A DNA stretch of 64,000 nt, from assembly GCA_001786575.1 (NCBI GenBank), contig MFRW01000004.1, positions 64,578 to 128,577 on the forward strand, in the 5' to 3' direction. Positions 1 to 6,772 of this stretch are shown piece by piece; the stretch's first letter is position 1, and each line of letters starts with the position of its first letter. The notes under the pieces were generated by a model. That model was not told where the DNA came from, made no database searches, and was given only the letters and a program-made list of their open reading frames with translations. The stretch comes from Candidatus Moranbacteria bacterium RIFCSPHIGHO2_01_FULL_55_24. Lineage in GTDB: Bacteria; Patescibacteria; Paceibacteria; Moranbacterales; UBA1568. The position numbers and the translations under genes were made by a program.

Positions 1-443
1 CCTTCGGCAGTCGCGCCGAACGTTTGCGCGAGGAACTGGTGGCCCTCATGTGCACCGATAACGCGGTGCGGAACGGACTGCTCTCCAAAGTTTCTCCGGA
101 TGCCAAAGTTTTCCTTGAGAAGCACCCGCTCTTCTTCTTTGTCCTCCAGGCCGGCCAGGCTGACGTGCTCTCGCTCATCGAGGACCAGAGTCTCAAAAGC
201 GAAGCCTCACGCCTGGTATTCCGCCTTGAGGAAAGCCCGGATCTCATCGGTCTTTCCGGAGCGGAGCGCCAGGCCAAGATGGAAGAAATGGGCCAGGGAT
301 ACCTGGATGACCTGGAGCGTGAAGTGACCAAGTACGAAAGACTGCGCGTTCTGGAGCAGGAACTCACTCTCGCCCGCACCCATGGAGACAAAGAGAAGGA
401 AATGACGCTCCTTGCCGAATTTGCCAAGCTTTCCGCAAAATAG
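1..443 (+). CDS. dnaG: DNA primase, C-terminal part (5' end outside window)
   Basis: Open reading frame runs in from the window edge (first full codon at base 3) and ends at TAG 441-443. The visible ~147 residues are helical and charged, without the zinc or TOPRIM motifs, and resemble the helicase-binding C-terminal domain of DnaG. The call rests mainly on position: a dnaG-rpoD order is a widespread bacterial arrangement and rpoD follows after 99 bp. DnaG would make RNA primers at the replication fork and contact DnaB through this domain. The catalytic part cannot be inspected here. A different helical protein upstream of rpoD is possible but less likely. Confidence 0.72.
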   Translation, partial: FGSRAERLREELVALMCTDNAVRNGLLSKVSPDAKVFLEKHPLFFFVLQAGQADVLSLIEDQSLKSEASRLVFRLEESPDLIGLSGAERQAKMEEMGQGYLDDLEREVTKYERLRVLEQELTLARTHGDKEKEMTLLAEFAKLSAK

Positions 444-467
444 CTTCCCAGACGAGAAAAAAGCTGG

Positions 468-473
468 TATGAT
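468..473 (+). promoter_or_regulatory. Putative extended -10 (TGG-TATGAT) for rpoD
   Basis: TATGAT preceded by CTGG lies 70 bp upstream of the rpoD start, in the gap after dnaG. No convincing -35 hexamer is visible. It fits the extended -10 pattern seen in many promoters of this window. Confidence 0.4.
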
Positions 474-542
474 GCAGTATTCCCTCTTGTATTTTCAGAA
501 GCGTTCCGCTTCGCCCTCTCTCATTTGTTATTTCTAACCAGT

Positions 543-1934
543 ATGGCAAAAAAGACCAAGAAACAAGCCAAAAAACCTGCCAAGCCAGCCAAGAAAAAGA
601 AGGCTGCTGCCAAGCCGAAACCCGCCAAGAAGAAGGCGGTAAAGAAAGCTGCTCCGAAAAAGGGGAGCAAGAGAACCGCTCCGAAAAAGAAGGCGGTAAA
701 GAAGCCTGCGAAAAAAGCCGCACCGAAAAAAACCAAGAAGCCGAAGAAGGCTCCGAAGAAAGCCGCCCCGAAAAAGAAGCTTACGAAAAAAGCGGCTCAA
801 AAAAAAGAACTCCTCCAGAAACAGAAGCAGGACGCCTTCGCAGAGCTGATCGCTCGCGGGAAGCAGCGTGGCTTCGTGACGGAAGACGAGATCATCCACA
901 TCCTGCCGGACGTCGAGACGGATCTCGAACACCTCGAAAGCCTCTATGAGAAACTCGAGACTTCCGGTATCCGCGTCGTCGGGTCCGACGAGATGCTCAA
1001 AGTAGAGACGGACAAAGTCGGCGAGTCCTTCGGGAAAGCCAGCAAGAAAGGAAAGGCTGCCGCCAAGAAAGAGAAGAAAGCCGAGTGGGGCGAAGAGAGC
1101 GACAGTACCTCGGATCTCGTGCAGATGTATCTCAAGGAAATCGGCCGCGTGGCGCTCCTTTCCGGCGAAGAAGAAGTGCGTCTCGCCAAGCTGATAGAAA
1201 AGGGCGACCTGAATGCCAAACAGCGCCTGACCGAGGCGAACCTGCGCTTGGTGGTTTCGATCGCCAAGAAATACGTCGGCCGTTCGCACAATCTCTCGCT
1301 GCTCGACCTCATCCAGGAAGGGAACATCGGCCTCTTCCGCGCTGTAGAAAAATTTGATTACCGCAAGGGATTCAAATTCTCGACCTACGCCACCTGGTGG
1401 ATTCGCCAGGCAATCACGCGTGCCCTGGCAGACCAGTCCCGTACTATCCGCATCCCGGTCCACATGGTGGAAACCATCAACAAGTATGCCCAGGTGACGC
1501 GCCGTTTGGTGCAGGAGCTCGGCCGTGAACCTCTCGCCGAAGAGATCGCTGCAGAAATGAACATGGAAGTCGACAAGATCCGCCATATCCAGAAGATCTC
1601 GCAGGAAACCGTCTCGCTCGAGACGAGCGTCGGTGACAACGAGGATGACAGCGTGCTCGGAGACTTCATCGAAGACACCGAGACCGTCATGCCAAACCAG
1701 GCCGCTTCGCGCAAGCTCCTGAAGTCGCACATCACCGATATCCTAAGCGAGCTCACGCCGCGCGAGCAGAAGATCCTGCGCATCCGCTTCGGCCTTGAGG
1801 ACGGCGTGACCCACACGCTCGAAGAAGTGGGCCAGGAATTCGGCGTCACTCGCGAGCGTATCCGCCAGATCGAGGCCAAGGCGCTCGAGAAGATTCGCGA
1901 ACACGAGCACCTGAAGAAGCTCAAAGACTACTAA
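543..1934 (+). CDS. rpoD: Primary RNA polymerase sigma factor with Lys-rich N-terminal tail
   Basis: 463-residue sigma-70. Residues 1-90 are a Lys/Ala/Pro tail. Region 1.1-like sequence follows (about 95-150), then region 1.2 (DLVQMYLKEIGRVALLSGEEE), region 2 with the NLRLVVSIAKKY and FKFSTYATWWIRQAI blocks that melt the -10 element, region 3, and region 4 with the helix-turn-helix VGQEFGVTRERIRQIEAKAL. It directs core polymerase to housekeeping promoters. The ATG at 543 is chosen because the tail begins there; an upstream in-frame codon at 525 has no support. No Shine-Dalgarno is visible. The tail resembles histone H1-like basic repeats and is longer than in typical RpoD. Confidence 0.96.
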   Translation: MAKKTKKQAKKPAKPAKKKKAAAKPKPAKKKAVKKAAPKKGSKRTAPKKKAVKKPAKKAAPKKTKKPKKAPKKAAPKKKLTKKAAQKKELLQKQKQDAFAELIARGKQRGFVTEDEIIHILPDVETDLEHLESLYEKLETSGIRVVGSDEMLKVETDKVGESFGKASKKGKAAAKKEKKAEWGEESDSTSDLVQMYLKEIGRVALLSGEEEVRLAKLIEKGDLNAKQRLTEANLRLVVSIAKKYVGRSHNLSLLDLIQEGNIGLFRAVEKFDYRKGFKFSTYATWWIRQAITRALADQSRTIRIPVHMVETINKYAQVTRRLVQELGREPLAEEIAAEMNMEVDKIRHIQKISQETVSLETSVGDNEDDSVLGDFIEDTETVMPNQAASRKLLKSHITDILSELTPREQKILRIRFGLEDGVTHTLEEVGQEFGVTRERIRQIEAKALEKIREHEHLKKLKDY

Positions 1935-1937
1935 AAA

Positions 1938-1967
1938 CAAGCCCTGGATCCATCCAGGGCTTTCTCT
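1938..1967 (+). terminator. Rho-independent terminator after rpoD
   Basis: Perfect 10-bp stem AGCCCTGGAT / ATCCAGGGCT with a 2-nt centre followed by TTTCTCTT. Confidence 0.85.
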
Positions 1968-1989
1968 TGCCAAAACAGGAGAGCTCGGC

Positions 1990-1995
1990 TATAAT
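1990..1995 (+). promoter_or_regulatory. -10 TATAAT, likely promoter of tRNA-Asn
   Basis: TATAAT preceded by CGGC, about 80 bp upstream of the tRNA. Between them lies the 16-bp palindrome TCCGCCAGCTGGCGGA (about 2042-2057). Confidence 0.5.
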
Positions 1996-2073
1996 CTATT
2001 TGTTTTACTTTTCGGTAAGACATCGAAAATTGAATACTCCGTCCGCCAGCTGGCGGATCGGTGGTAGAAATAC

Positions 2074-2145
2074 TCCGGCGTAGCTCAGTGGTAGAGCAGG
2101 TGGCTGTTAACCACTTGGTCGTAGGTTCGAATCCTACCGCCGGAG
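2074..2145 (+). tRNA. tRNA-Asn (anticodon GTT)
   Basis: Full cloverleaf: acceptor TCCGGCG pairs with CGCCGGA, anticodon loop CTGTTAA gives GTT, T-arm GTAGG-TTCGAAT-CCTAC, discriminator G. CCA is not encoded (GCAT follows). The 3' end abuts the first copy of a long direct repeat, and its T-arm/acceptor sequence recurs at 2315-2332, marking it as a probable integration target. Confidence 0.95.
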
Positions 2146-2205
2146 CATATGCAAAAAGAGCGTCCAATTGGGCGCTTTTTTGTATGTATTTCAGGGCGGT
2201 AGGAT
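2143..2205 (+). repeat. Direct repeat R1, left edge of tRNA-Asn island
   Basis: A 63-nt segment starting in the last bases of tRNA-Asn. It contains the tRNA terminator (stem AGCGTCC/GGGCGCT with T-run, 2159-2181) and ends in GGCGGTAGGAT, the reverse complement of the tRNA 3' region. A closely similar copy lies at 5247-5310. Confidence 0.8.
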
Positions 2206-2314
2206 GAGAACGGGAAGGGGTCGGGAAACAGGAGTTTCCCGTTTGGGGTGACCCAGACTCGTCTGGGGCTAGAGGGCGGAAGCCCTATAGAACGCAGCGA
2301 AGCGAGTAGTGAGA

Positions 2315-2332
2315 TTCCTACCGCCGGAGCAT
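2315..2332 (+). repeat. Second copy of the tRNA-Asn 3' end
   Basis: TCCTACCGCCGGAGCATA repeats the tRNA T-arm/acceptor 3' strand and flanking bases (original at about 2132-2149). No 5' tRNA half accompanies it, so it is a fragment and not a gene. It is followed by a small terminator hairpin (AACACA/TGTGTT, 2336-2363). Confidence 0.75.
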
Positions 2333-2611
2333 AGAAACACATCTGTTAAGGTGTGTTTTTTCTTTGAGAGGACTATATAATGGAGAAAGATTCAGAAAAA
2401 GGTACCTGACCCCTTTTTTGTCCACTTTTGTGTGATAATGACCAGAACCGAACTGATTAGTATATGTTGATGCTTTTTCTTTTTCGTAGTCTAAAGCATA
2501 TATTGTTTGCCAACCTGATTTTTCGAGACCCATCGTTACTAGTCCAATGCCCGCAAAGAAATCTGCGACCGTAGGGTTATTGAACTTTGTGGATTTTTTC
2601 TTCATAACCAT
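2318..2611 (-). pseudogene. Truncated C5 cytosine DNA methyltransferase
   Basis: The first ~65 residues match the start of a C5-methyltransferase: DFFAGIGLVTMGLEKSGW is the SAM-binding motif I (FAGxG), followed by a YALDYEKEKASTYTNQFG block. Homology stops at about 2410 and the remaining ~30 codons are unrelated. The catalytic Pro-Cys motif IV and the later motifs are missing, so it cannot methylate DNA. Starts at 2611 or 2605 are possible; it lies 16 bp after the peptidase gene on the same strand. It runs into the duplicated tRNA end, which suggests that island rearrangement removed the rest. Confidence 0.75.
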
Positions 2612-2627
2612 GCTCAAGAACAAGAAT

Positions 2628-3140
2628 TTATATCAATTCTATTAAACGTAAGTTCGACAGTCTGTATTTCATTGCATCCTGACTGACTTGGTACTTCTTA
2701 GCCAGGTCTATTAAATGGTCTTGTGAGAAGCTTTCTTTCGAGATTTTTTCAAAATCTAGAGTTAATAGTTTTTTTGGCATTAGAATGTTAGCTGCAAAGA
2801 AATCAGCTCTTTTCTCTTCTTTTGGCTTATCCAGTAGCCTTGTGCTTGTTCTATAATCAATGGAAACTTTATTCTTTTTATCAAAAAGAAAGTGAGCGAT
2901 TTCATGAGCTACTGTAAAACGCATTCTCGTTTTTGGCTCACTACTATTAATTCCCATAAGTGCTTGCCCATCTTCTCTTCGGATGAGCATCCCGGAGTAC
3001 TCTTCGCTAGGGGCGTAGCTTATTTTAATCCCGAGTTTGTCAGCGATACTTTCAATATCAACCGGCACTTCGTGAATGTTGGATTCGAGAAGAATCTTAT
3101 TTGCCCTTAATTCAACTATTTTAATATCCCTACTGTTCAT
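2628..3140 (-). CDS. ImmA/IrrE-family metallopeptidase
   Basis: 170 residues. The zinc motif HEIAH at residues 79-83 sits in FTVAHEIAHFLFD, the typical ImmA/IrrE (COG2856, DUF955) signature, and a helical C-terminal part follows. Such peptidases cleave or inactivate a paired Xre-family repressor, often controlling mobile elements or toxin-antitoxin-like modules. The start overlaps the stop of the upstream Xre gene by 4 bp (ATGA), so the two are translationally coupled. The region is A+T-rich compared with its chromosomal surroundings. The natural substrate is unknown; the coupled Xre protein is the obvious candidate. Confidence 0.9.
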   Translation of the reverse strand: MNSRDIKIVELRANKILLESNIHEVPVDIESIADKLGIKISYAPSEEYSGMLIRREDGQALMGINSSEPKTRMRFTVAHEIAHFLFDKKNKVSIDYRTSTRLLDKPKEEKRADFFAANILMPKKLLTLDFEKISKESFSQDHLIDLAKKYQVSQDAMKYRLSNLRLIELI

Positions 3141-3508
3141 ACGTGTGTTCCATTAGTGGGTTTTCCGAACAAGTCGCCTAGCCATTTAACGGCCTTCTTG
3201 TCGACTTTTTTTACTTCCTCTACATCTCTTTCGGTGATTTGGAAGCCATCGGGGGTAGGGGGGAAGAGTTCTTGGATGTTACATCCTAGCCGGCATGCCA
3301 TTTCCCAGAGGAGCACTGCATTGATATTTCTTTTCCCATTCTCGATCTGGGTAAGAGTTACTCGGCTGATTCCTAGTTTCTCAGCTACAGCACGAGCGGA
3401 AAGTGCACCACGGGATCGCCTCCTCATTGATTTGATTCTTTGCCCAATGTCTTGACGGATCTCCTCTTGAGTTTTTCTCTTATCGGGTTTGGAACTTTCC
3501 TTTTTCAT
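3137..3508 (-). CDS. Xre-family helix-turn-helix transcriptional regulator
   Basis: About 123 residues from the ATG at 3508 (an in-frame ATG at 3541 would add 11). The HTH is ARAVAEKLGISRVTLTQIEN followed by GKRNINAVLLWEMACRLGCN, the classic Cro/C1 fold, then an acidic/basic C-terminal tail. It probably represses its own promoter and the divergent gene at 3666. Two short palindromes lie in the divergent intergenic region. It is coupled by a 4-bp overlap to the ImmA/IrrE peptidase, a common repressor/anti-repressor pairing. Neither start has a clear Shine-Dalgarno. Confidence 0.9.
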   Translation of the reverse strand: MKKESSKPDKRKTQEEIRQDIGQRIKSMRRRSRGALSARAVAEKLGISRVTLTQIENGKRNINAVLLWEMACRLGCNIQELFPPTPDGFQITERDVEEVKKVDKKAVKWLGDLFGKPTNGTHV

Positions 3509-3566
3509 TATAGCTGATTTAAGAGGGGAGTGTTTGTGCATAACGGGTTCTTTTTCCGAACAATAT

Positions 3567-3581
3567 GTTACTATATGTAAC
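3567..3581 (+). promoter_or_regulatory. Candidate operator palindrome GTTAC-N5-GTAAC
   Basis: Perfect 5-bp arms around TATAT between the divergent Xre and DUF2188 genes. A second palindrome, TTACA-T-TGTAA at 3605-3615, shares the GTAA half-site. Both fit a dimeric Xre operator, but this is inferred from position and symmetry only. Confidence 0.45.
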
Positions 3582-3665
3582 TTTTAGTTCAGAAAAAAGA
3601 GTATTTACATTGTAACACCATGATGATAGCCTTGCAATATCTCCATAATCTTTTAACACACAATT

Positions 3666-3893
3666 ATGGCACAGCAGCATGTAGTTAAGCGACCTGATGG
3701 TTGGGCAGTCCGGGGCGCGGGAAATAGTCGGGACACTGTTCGGACCAATACTCAGCGAGAGGCTATCTCTGTCGCTCGAACAATCGCTCAGAAGCAGAAG
3801 ACGGAAGTGGTAATCCACGATACTCATGGAAAGATTCGGGACAAAGATTCCTACGGGAACGATCCGCATCCCCCAGTAGATAAGAGACATTAA
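3666..3893 (+). CDS. DUF2188 domain protein
   Basis: 75 residues covering a whole DUF2188 domain: HVVKRPDGWAVRGAGNSR, then TQREAISVARTIAQKQ and a C-terminal IRDKDSYGNDPHPP. DUF2188 proteins are small, widespread and of unknown biochemical function, and are often found on plasmids and genomic islands. The gene is divergent from the Xre/ImmA pair and ends 19 bp before the AlbA_2-type gene, so both may be expressed from the palindrome-bearing intergenic region. No signal peptide or membrane segment. Confidence 0.88.
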   Translation: MAQQHVVKRPDGWAVRGAGNSRDTVRTNTQREAISVARTIAQKQKTEVVIHDTHGKIRDKDSYGNDPHPPVDKRH

Positions 3894-3912
3894 AAGGGAA
3901 TCTTTCTTCTGT

Positions 3913-5124
3913 ATGAACATACTAAGTAAATCAGTCAAATCCTTGAATTTTTCGGACGTCGTTTCTTTTTGCGAGGAAGGGGTACCTGAGGGTATTCAGA
4001 TAGACTACAAAAAAGAGTTTCCGCAAAAAGGCTTCGCTAAGCATTTCGCTTCATTTTCCAATACGCGCGGAGGGGTCATTATCATTGGAGTTGAAGAAGA
4101 TAGGAAATCTGGCTCCCCGTCTGTTTGGGAGGGCGTCAATAGGGATGCAAAGCAGATTGAGAAAATTCACCAAGAGGCTGGGAACGTGGAACCCATACCT
4201 TCCTATGAAGTGCATGTTACTGATGAGGTTGAGGGGAAGTGTTTTGTGCTAATTCGGATATATGAAGGAGATAAAACTCCTTACCGACCACAGAATGACT
4301 CTAATGTTTGGGTTAGAACGGGAAATGTGAGTAACCCCATAGACATTGCTTCTCCTGACGGATTGGAACTTCTCTTTGGTAAAAAAGAAAAAGCCGAAAA
4401 AGCAAGGGAGCTGTATTTAGAGCGAGCAGAAGAAGTATTTACAGCAGGCTTAGAGCGAGAAAGGAAAAAAGAGGGGAGAGAGGAAGTTGGTTCAAACGCC
4501 ATTGTTTGCCGTATCGCTATCCAGCCCTATTTTCCCCAGAAGGCTTTGGGAAATCCTCAAGAAATAAAGGCGGCCCTTGATGGAATGCGTTTTCGTACAA
4601 GATATGTGAGCTTTCCGAACCTGAATATGGAGGCCATCCCGGAAGGCTTATTCAGTTTTGTTAGCGGTGGGGGTGGCTATTTTCAGTCGGAACAAATTTA
4701 CTCACAAGGGTTGATCTTCGAGCATTTTGACGCGCTCAGTGTTCAGAGTGATGGTAGGAGAGTTGTCCCTCTATGGCGGGTAATCGGACAGTTTTTGGCA
4801 ATAACGCAATTCGCAAAGGCATTCTATGTAAAATTTGGCTATCAAGGAAATCTAGAGGGATTTATCTCTCTTGAGGGTATGGAAGATGTCTTTGTCGCCA
4901 AGTTGAAACCATCAAACCGCATGTTTTTTGATGATGACAACAAGAGCTTTATCAAAGATTACCGCTGGAAGATTGATATGGATACTGACACTTTGCAGTC
5001 CCCAGAAAGGCTCAAAGCCTATATCTTCGGTCTTATCCGAGAGATTTACTGGCATTTTGGGTACGAAGAAATTACGGATCCTGTAATGGAAGACTATCTT
5101 AAAGAGGCTGGCCTTTCGCTCTAA
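3913..5124 (+). CDS. AlbA_2 (Schlafen-type) domain protein, probable defence or regulatory function
   Basis: 403 residues. Residues about 20-150 match the AlbA_2/divergent AAA-4 domain: IDYKKEFP, HFASFSNTRGGVIIIGVEED, then a VLIRIYEGDKTPYRP strand and NVWVRTGNVSNP. The domain is shared with Schlafen proteins and many island-borne putative regulators or nucleases. The ~250-residue C-terminal part has no motif I recognise and no helicase motifs. A charged coiled-coil-like segment lies near residues 155-195. It is the last gene before repeat R2 and A+T-rich like the rest of the island. Nuclease, tRNA-targeting or regulatory roles are all possible. Confidence 0.78.
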   Translation: MNILSKSVKSLNFSDVVSFCEEGVPEGIQIDYKKEFPQKGFAKHFASFSNTRGGVIIIGVEEDRKSGSPSVWEGVNRDAKQIEKIHQEAGNVEPIPSYEVHVTDEVEGKCFVLIRIYEGDKTPYRPQNDSNVWVRTGNVSNPIDIASPDGLELLFGKKEKAEKARELYLERAEEVFTAGLERERKKEGREEVGSNAIVCRIAIQPYFPQKALGNPQEIKAALDGMRFRTRYVSFPNLNMEAIPEGLFSFVSGGGGYFQSEQIYSQGLIFEHFDALSVQSDGRRVVPLWRVIGQFLAITQFAKAFYVKFGYQGNLEGFISLEGMEDVFVAKLKPSNRMFFDDDNKSFIKDYRWKIDMDTDTLQSPERLKAYIFGLIREIYWHFGYEEITDPVMEDYLKEAGLSL

Positions 5125-5458
5125 GAAGAATTCTGAATAAATTAAGCAATTTGACCCTTGAGCAAAGACACCGTTTGTTCAAAGCAATAATCAGTATTAG
5201 GGTAACATTTACTTAACTCTAGTGTTCCGAAATCATCCCACTTCGTGAGCATATGCAAAAAGCGCGTCCTTAAGGGCGCGCTTTTTGCATGTATTTCAGG
5301 GCGGTAGGATTTGAACATAGGAAGACTGTCGGCAAGGCATGGGGCAAGAAATAAGAGCTTTCCATAAAAGGAGAGCAGCGAGTAAAGAATGATTTGACAA
5401 AGGGGAGTATACTTTAATAGGTAGATGTTAGGGGCATAATTATTGCCGAGACATATCT
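5125..5458 (+). other. Intergenic region containing island right edge
   Basis: No gene. It holds repeat R2 (5247-5310) with its hairpin, and near 5394-5413 a TTGACA followed only 8 nt later by TATACT, plausibly part of the promoter of the phosphatase gene at 5459. Confidence 0.5.
5247..5310 (+). repeat. Direct repeat R2, right edge of tRNA-Asn island
   Basis: A 64-nt near-copy of R1 (2143-2205): same GAGCATATGCAAAAAG start, same hairpin position (stem AGCGCGTCC/GGGCGCGCT, 5261-5282) and same ATGTATTTCAGGGCGGTAGG end. Just beyond it, GGTAGGATTTGAAC is an almost exact antisense copy of the tRNA-Asn T-arm. Confidence 0.8.
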
Positions 5459-6022
5459 ATGAGGAAATTTGTAGCAAGAATATTTTTAGGGATCCTCGGA
5501 CTGGCTGCGCTTTGGAGCGTGCCTTTCCATAGTGTTGAGGCGGCCTTGAAACCTGGGACAATGAAAGATTACAGGATCGTGGTTCCTGGGGTGCTGTCCC
5601 GTTCCTCTGTGCCTAGCGGAAAGCAACTGCTTGGCCTTAAGGAGAAAGGATGGAAAAGCGTTATTACACTCGTTTCTTCCGGGGAGTTGGCAGCCTATAA
5701 AAAGATTGACCCAACACTCACGGAAGAGTTTAAGCGATCCGGATTGAAGAAGTTTTCCGTTATTATTCCAGAATCACAACCGCCGACCGAAGCACAGGCT
5801 CTCCAATTTCTCGCTATCGTGAAAAATCCAAAAAATCAACCAGTACATATATATTGTCGTAAAGGGCATGCGCGAACCGGGACGATGATCGCGCTGTATC
5901 GTTATTCGGTCCAGAAATGGACTATGAAAAAGGCAATCAGGGAAGCGGAGCGTTATGGTAGTGGGATAGGAAAGAAACAAAGAGCTTGGCTCACGGAATG
6001 GGCACGGACGCATCCCAACTAG
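5459..6022 (+). CDS. Exported tyrosine/dual-specificity phosphatase
   Basis: 187 residues. An N-terminal hydrophobic stretch (about 5-30, ending VEA-A) looks like a signal peptide or anchor. The catalytic CX5R loop is HIYCRKGHARTG (Cys133, Arg139), as in Cys-based protein tyrosine phosphatases. An upstream SRSSVPSG segment and WKSVITLVS strand resemble the fused-DSP/SIPHO-like bacterial phosphatases. The general-acid Asp could not be assigned. It would dephosphorylate phosphotyrosine or another phosphate ester on the outer face of the membrane. The gene stands alone, with a strong terminator at 6087-6114. Confidence 0.83.
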   Translation: MRKFVARIFLGILGLAALWSVPFHSVEAALKPGTMKDYRIVVPGVLSRSSVPSGKQLLGLKEKGWKSVITLVSSGELAAYKKIDPTLTEEFKRSGLKKFSVIIPESQPPTEAQALQFLAIVKNPKNQPVHIYCRKGHARTGTMIALYRYSVQKWTMKKAIREAERYGSGIGKKQRAWLTEWARTHPN

Positions 6023-6086
6023 TCACAGCTCAATCGTTTCCGCCCTGCGCGCTCGAACCTCGTCCGATAGGTGGAACAAGATTCAG

Positions 6087-6114
6087 AAAGAGGCTTACAT
6101 AAGCCTCTTTTTTT
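6087..6114 (+). terminator. Terminator after phosphatase gene
   Basis: 8-bp stem AGAGGCTT/AAGCCTCT with a 4-nt loop and a long T-run. Confidence 0.85.
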
Positions 6115-6199
6115 ATGTATCGCTTGACTTCCGTACGGCGAGTTGTATAGTGAATTGTTCATTGAAAACTTAATCAAATCTTTAGCAGGGAGGGGTACC

Positions 6200-6760
6200 A
6201 TGAATGCTTTCGAAGAAGAGGAAGAGGCTTCGGCTCTCCTTCCTCCTAAAGCTGCAACGTGTCTGTGCCCCTCTCTTCTCCAGTATTCTTCGGAGACGTT
6301 AGGGGTGAGTTGTCAAAAAATCTTTGAGCGCGCGTACAAGCGTTCAGGCCAAGATGATTCTTATGGCCGAGCCATGTTCGTGCGTTTTTGTAACGCCCGA
6401 CAGGAAGAGAGAGAAGACCTTATTCCCAGTGCGATTCGCGAGTATTGCGAACGTGCAGAGAAGATGTCTCTGGGGCGGAAGCCTCGAAGAAAAGGTTTCT
6501 GCGTCGGATGTCGTATGAACCCGAAAGCCTGGGGCGGTGTTGTCTTTTGCTACGCTCTGATGTACCCGGAAGTAACAGATGCACTGCTTCAGGCAGAAGC
6601 CAGAGGCAAGCATCTGAACGGAAATGGCAAGCAAGCACCAGAGCCAGAGCTTTCGGAAGTCGATAAGCTCTTGTTGGATCTGGAAGATTCTGGCGCGCTC
6701 GACGACTTTGAGGATGACAGCTGGGATCGTAATATGCACGATGACAGTTTTGGAACATAA
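6200..6760 (+). CDS. Uncharacterised Cys-containing protein upstream of parB-like gene
   Basis: 186 residues, not recognised. The ATG at 6200 is preceded by a strong purine-rich ribosome site (GGGAGGGG), which decides the start over an in-frame ATG at 6143. The N-terminus is acidic (FEEEEEA). Several cysteines follow, including CLC near residue 21, two isolated Cys, and a CVGC pair followed by another Cys, so a metal site is conceivable. The C-terminal 50 residues are very acidic (LLLDLEDSG, DDFEDDSW). It ends 12 bp before the ParB-like gene and shares its Shine-Dalgarno style, so the two form one unit, perhaps of plasmid or phage origin. Confidence 0.6.
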   Translation: MNAFEEEEEASALLPPKAATCLCPSLLQYSSETLGVSCQKIFERAYKRSGQDDSYGRAMFVRFCNARQEEREDLIPSAIREYCERAEKMSLGRKPRRKGFCVGCRMNPKAWGGVVFCYALMYPEVTDALLQAEARGKHLNGNGKQAPEPELSEVDKLLLDLEDSGALDDFEDDSWDRNMHDDSFGT

Positions 6761-6772
6761 GGGAGGAATGAT

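Noticed and set aside
1931..2342. Minus-strand ORFs across the tRNA-Asn region
   Set aside because: Their peptides (GFEPTT, GRIRTYD types) are the well-known antisense translation of tRNA genes and fragments, not proteins.
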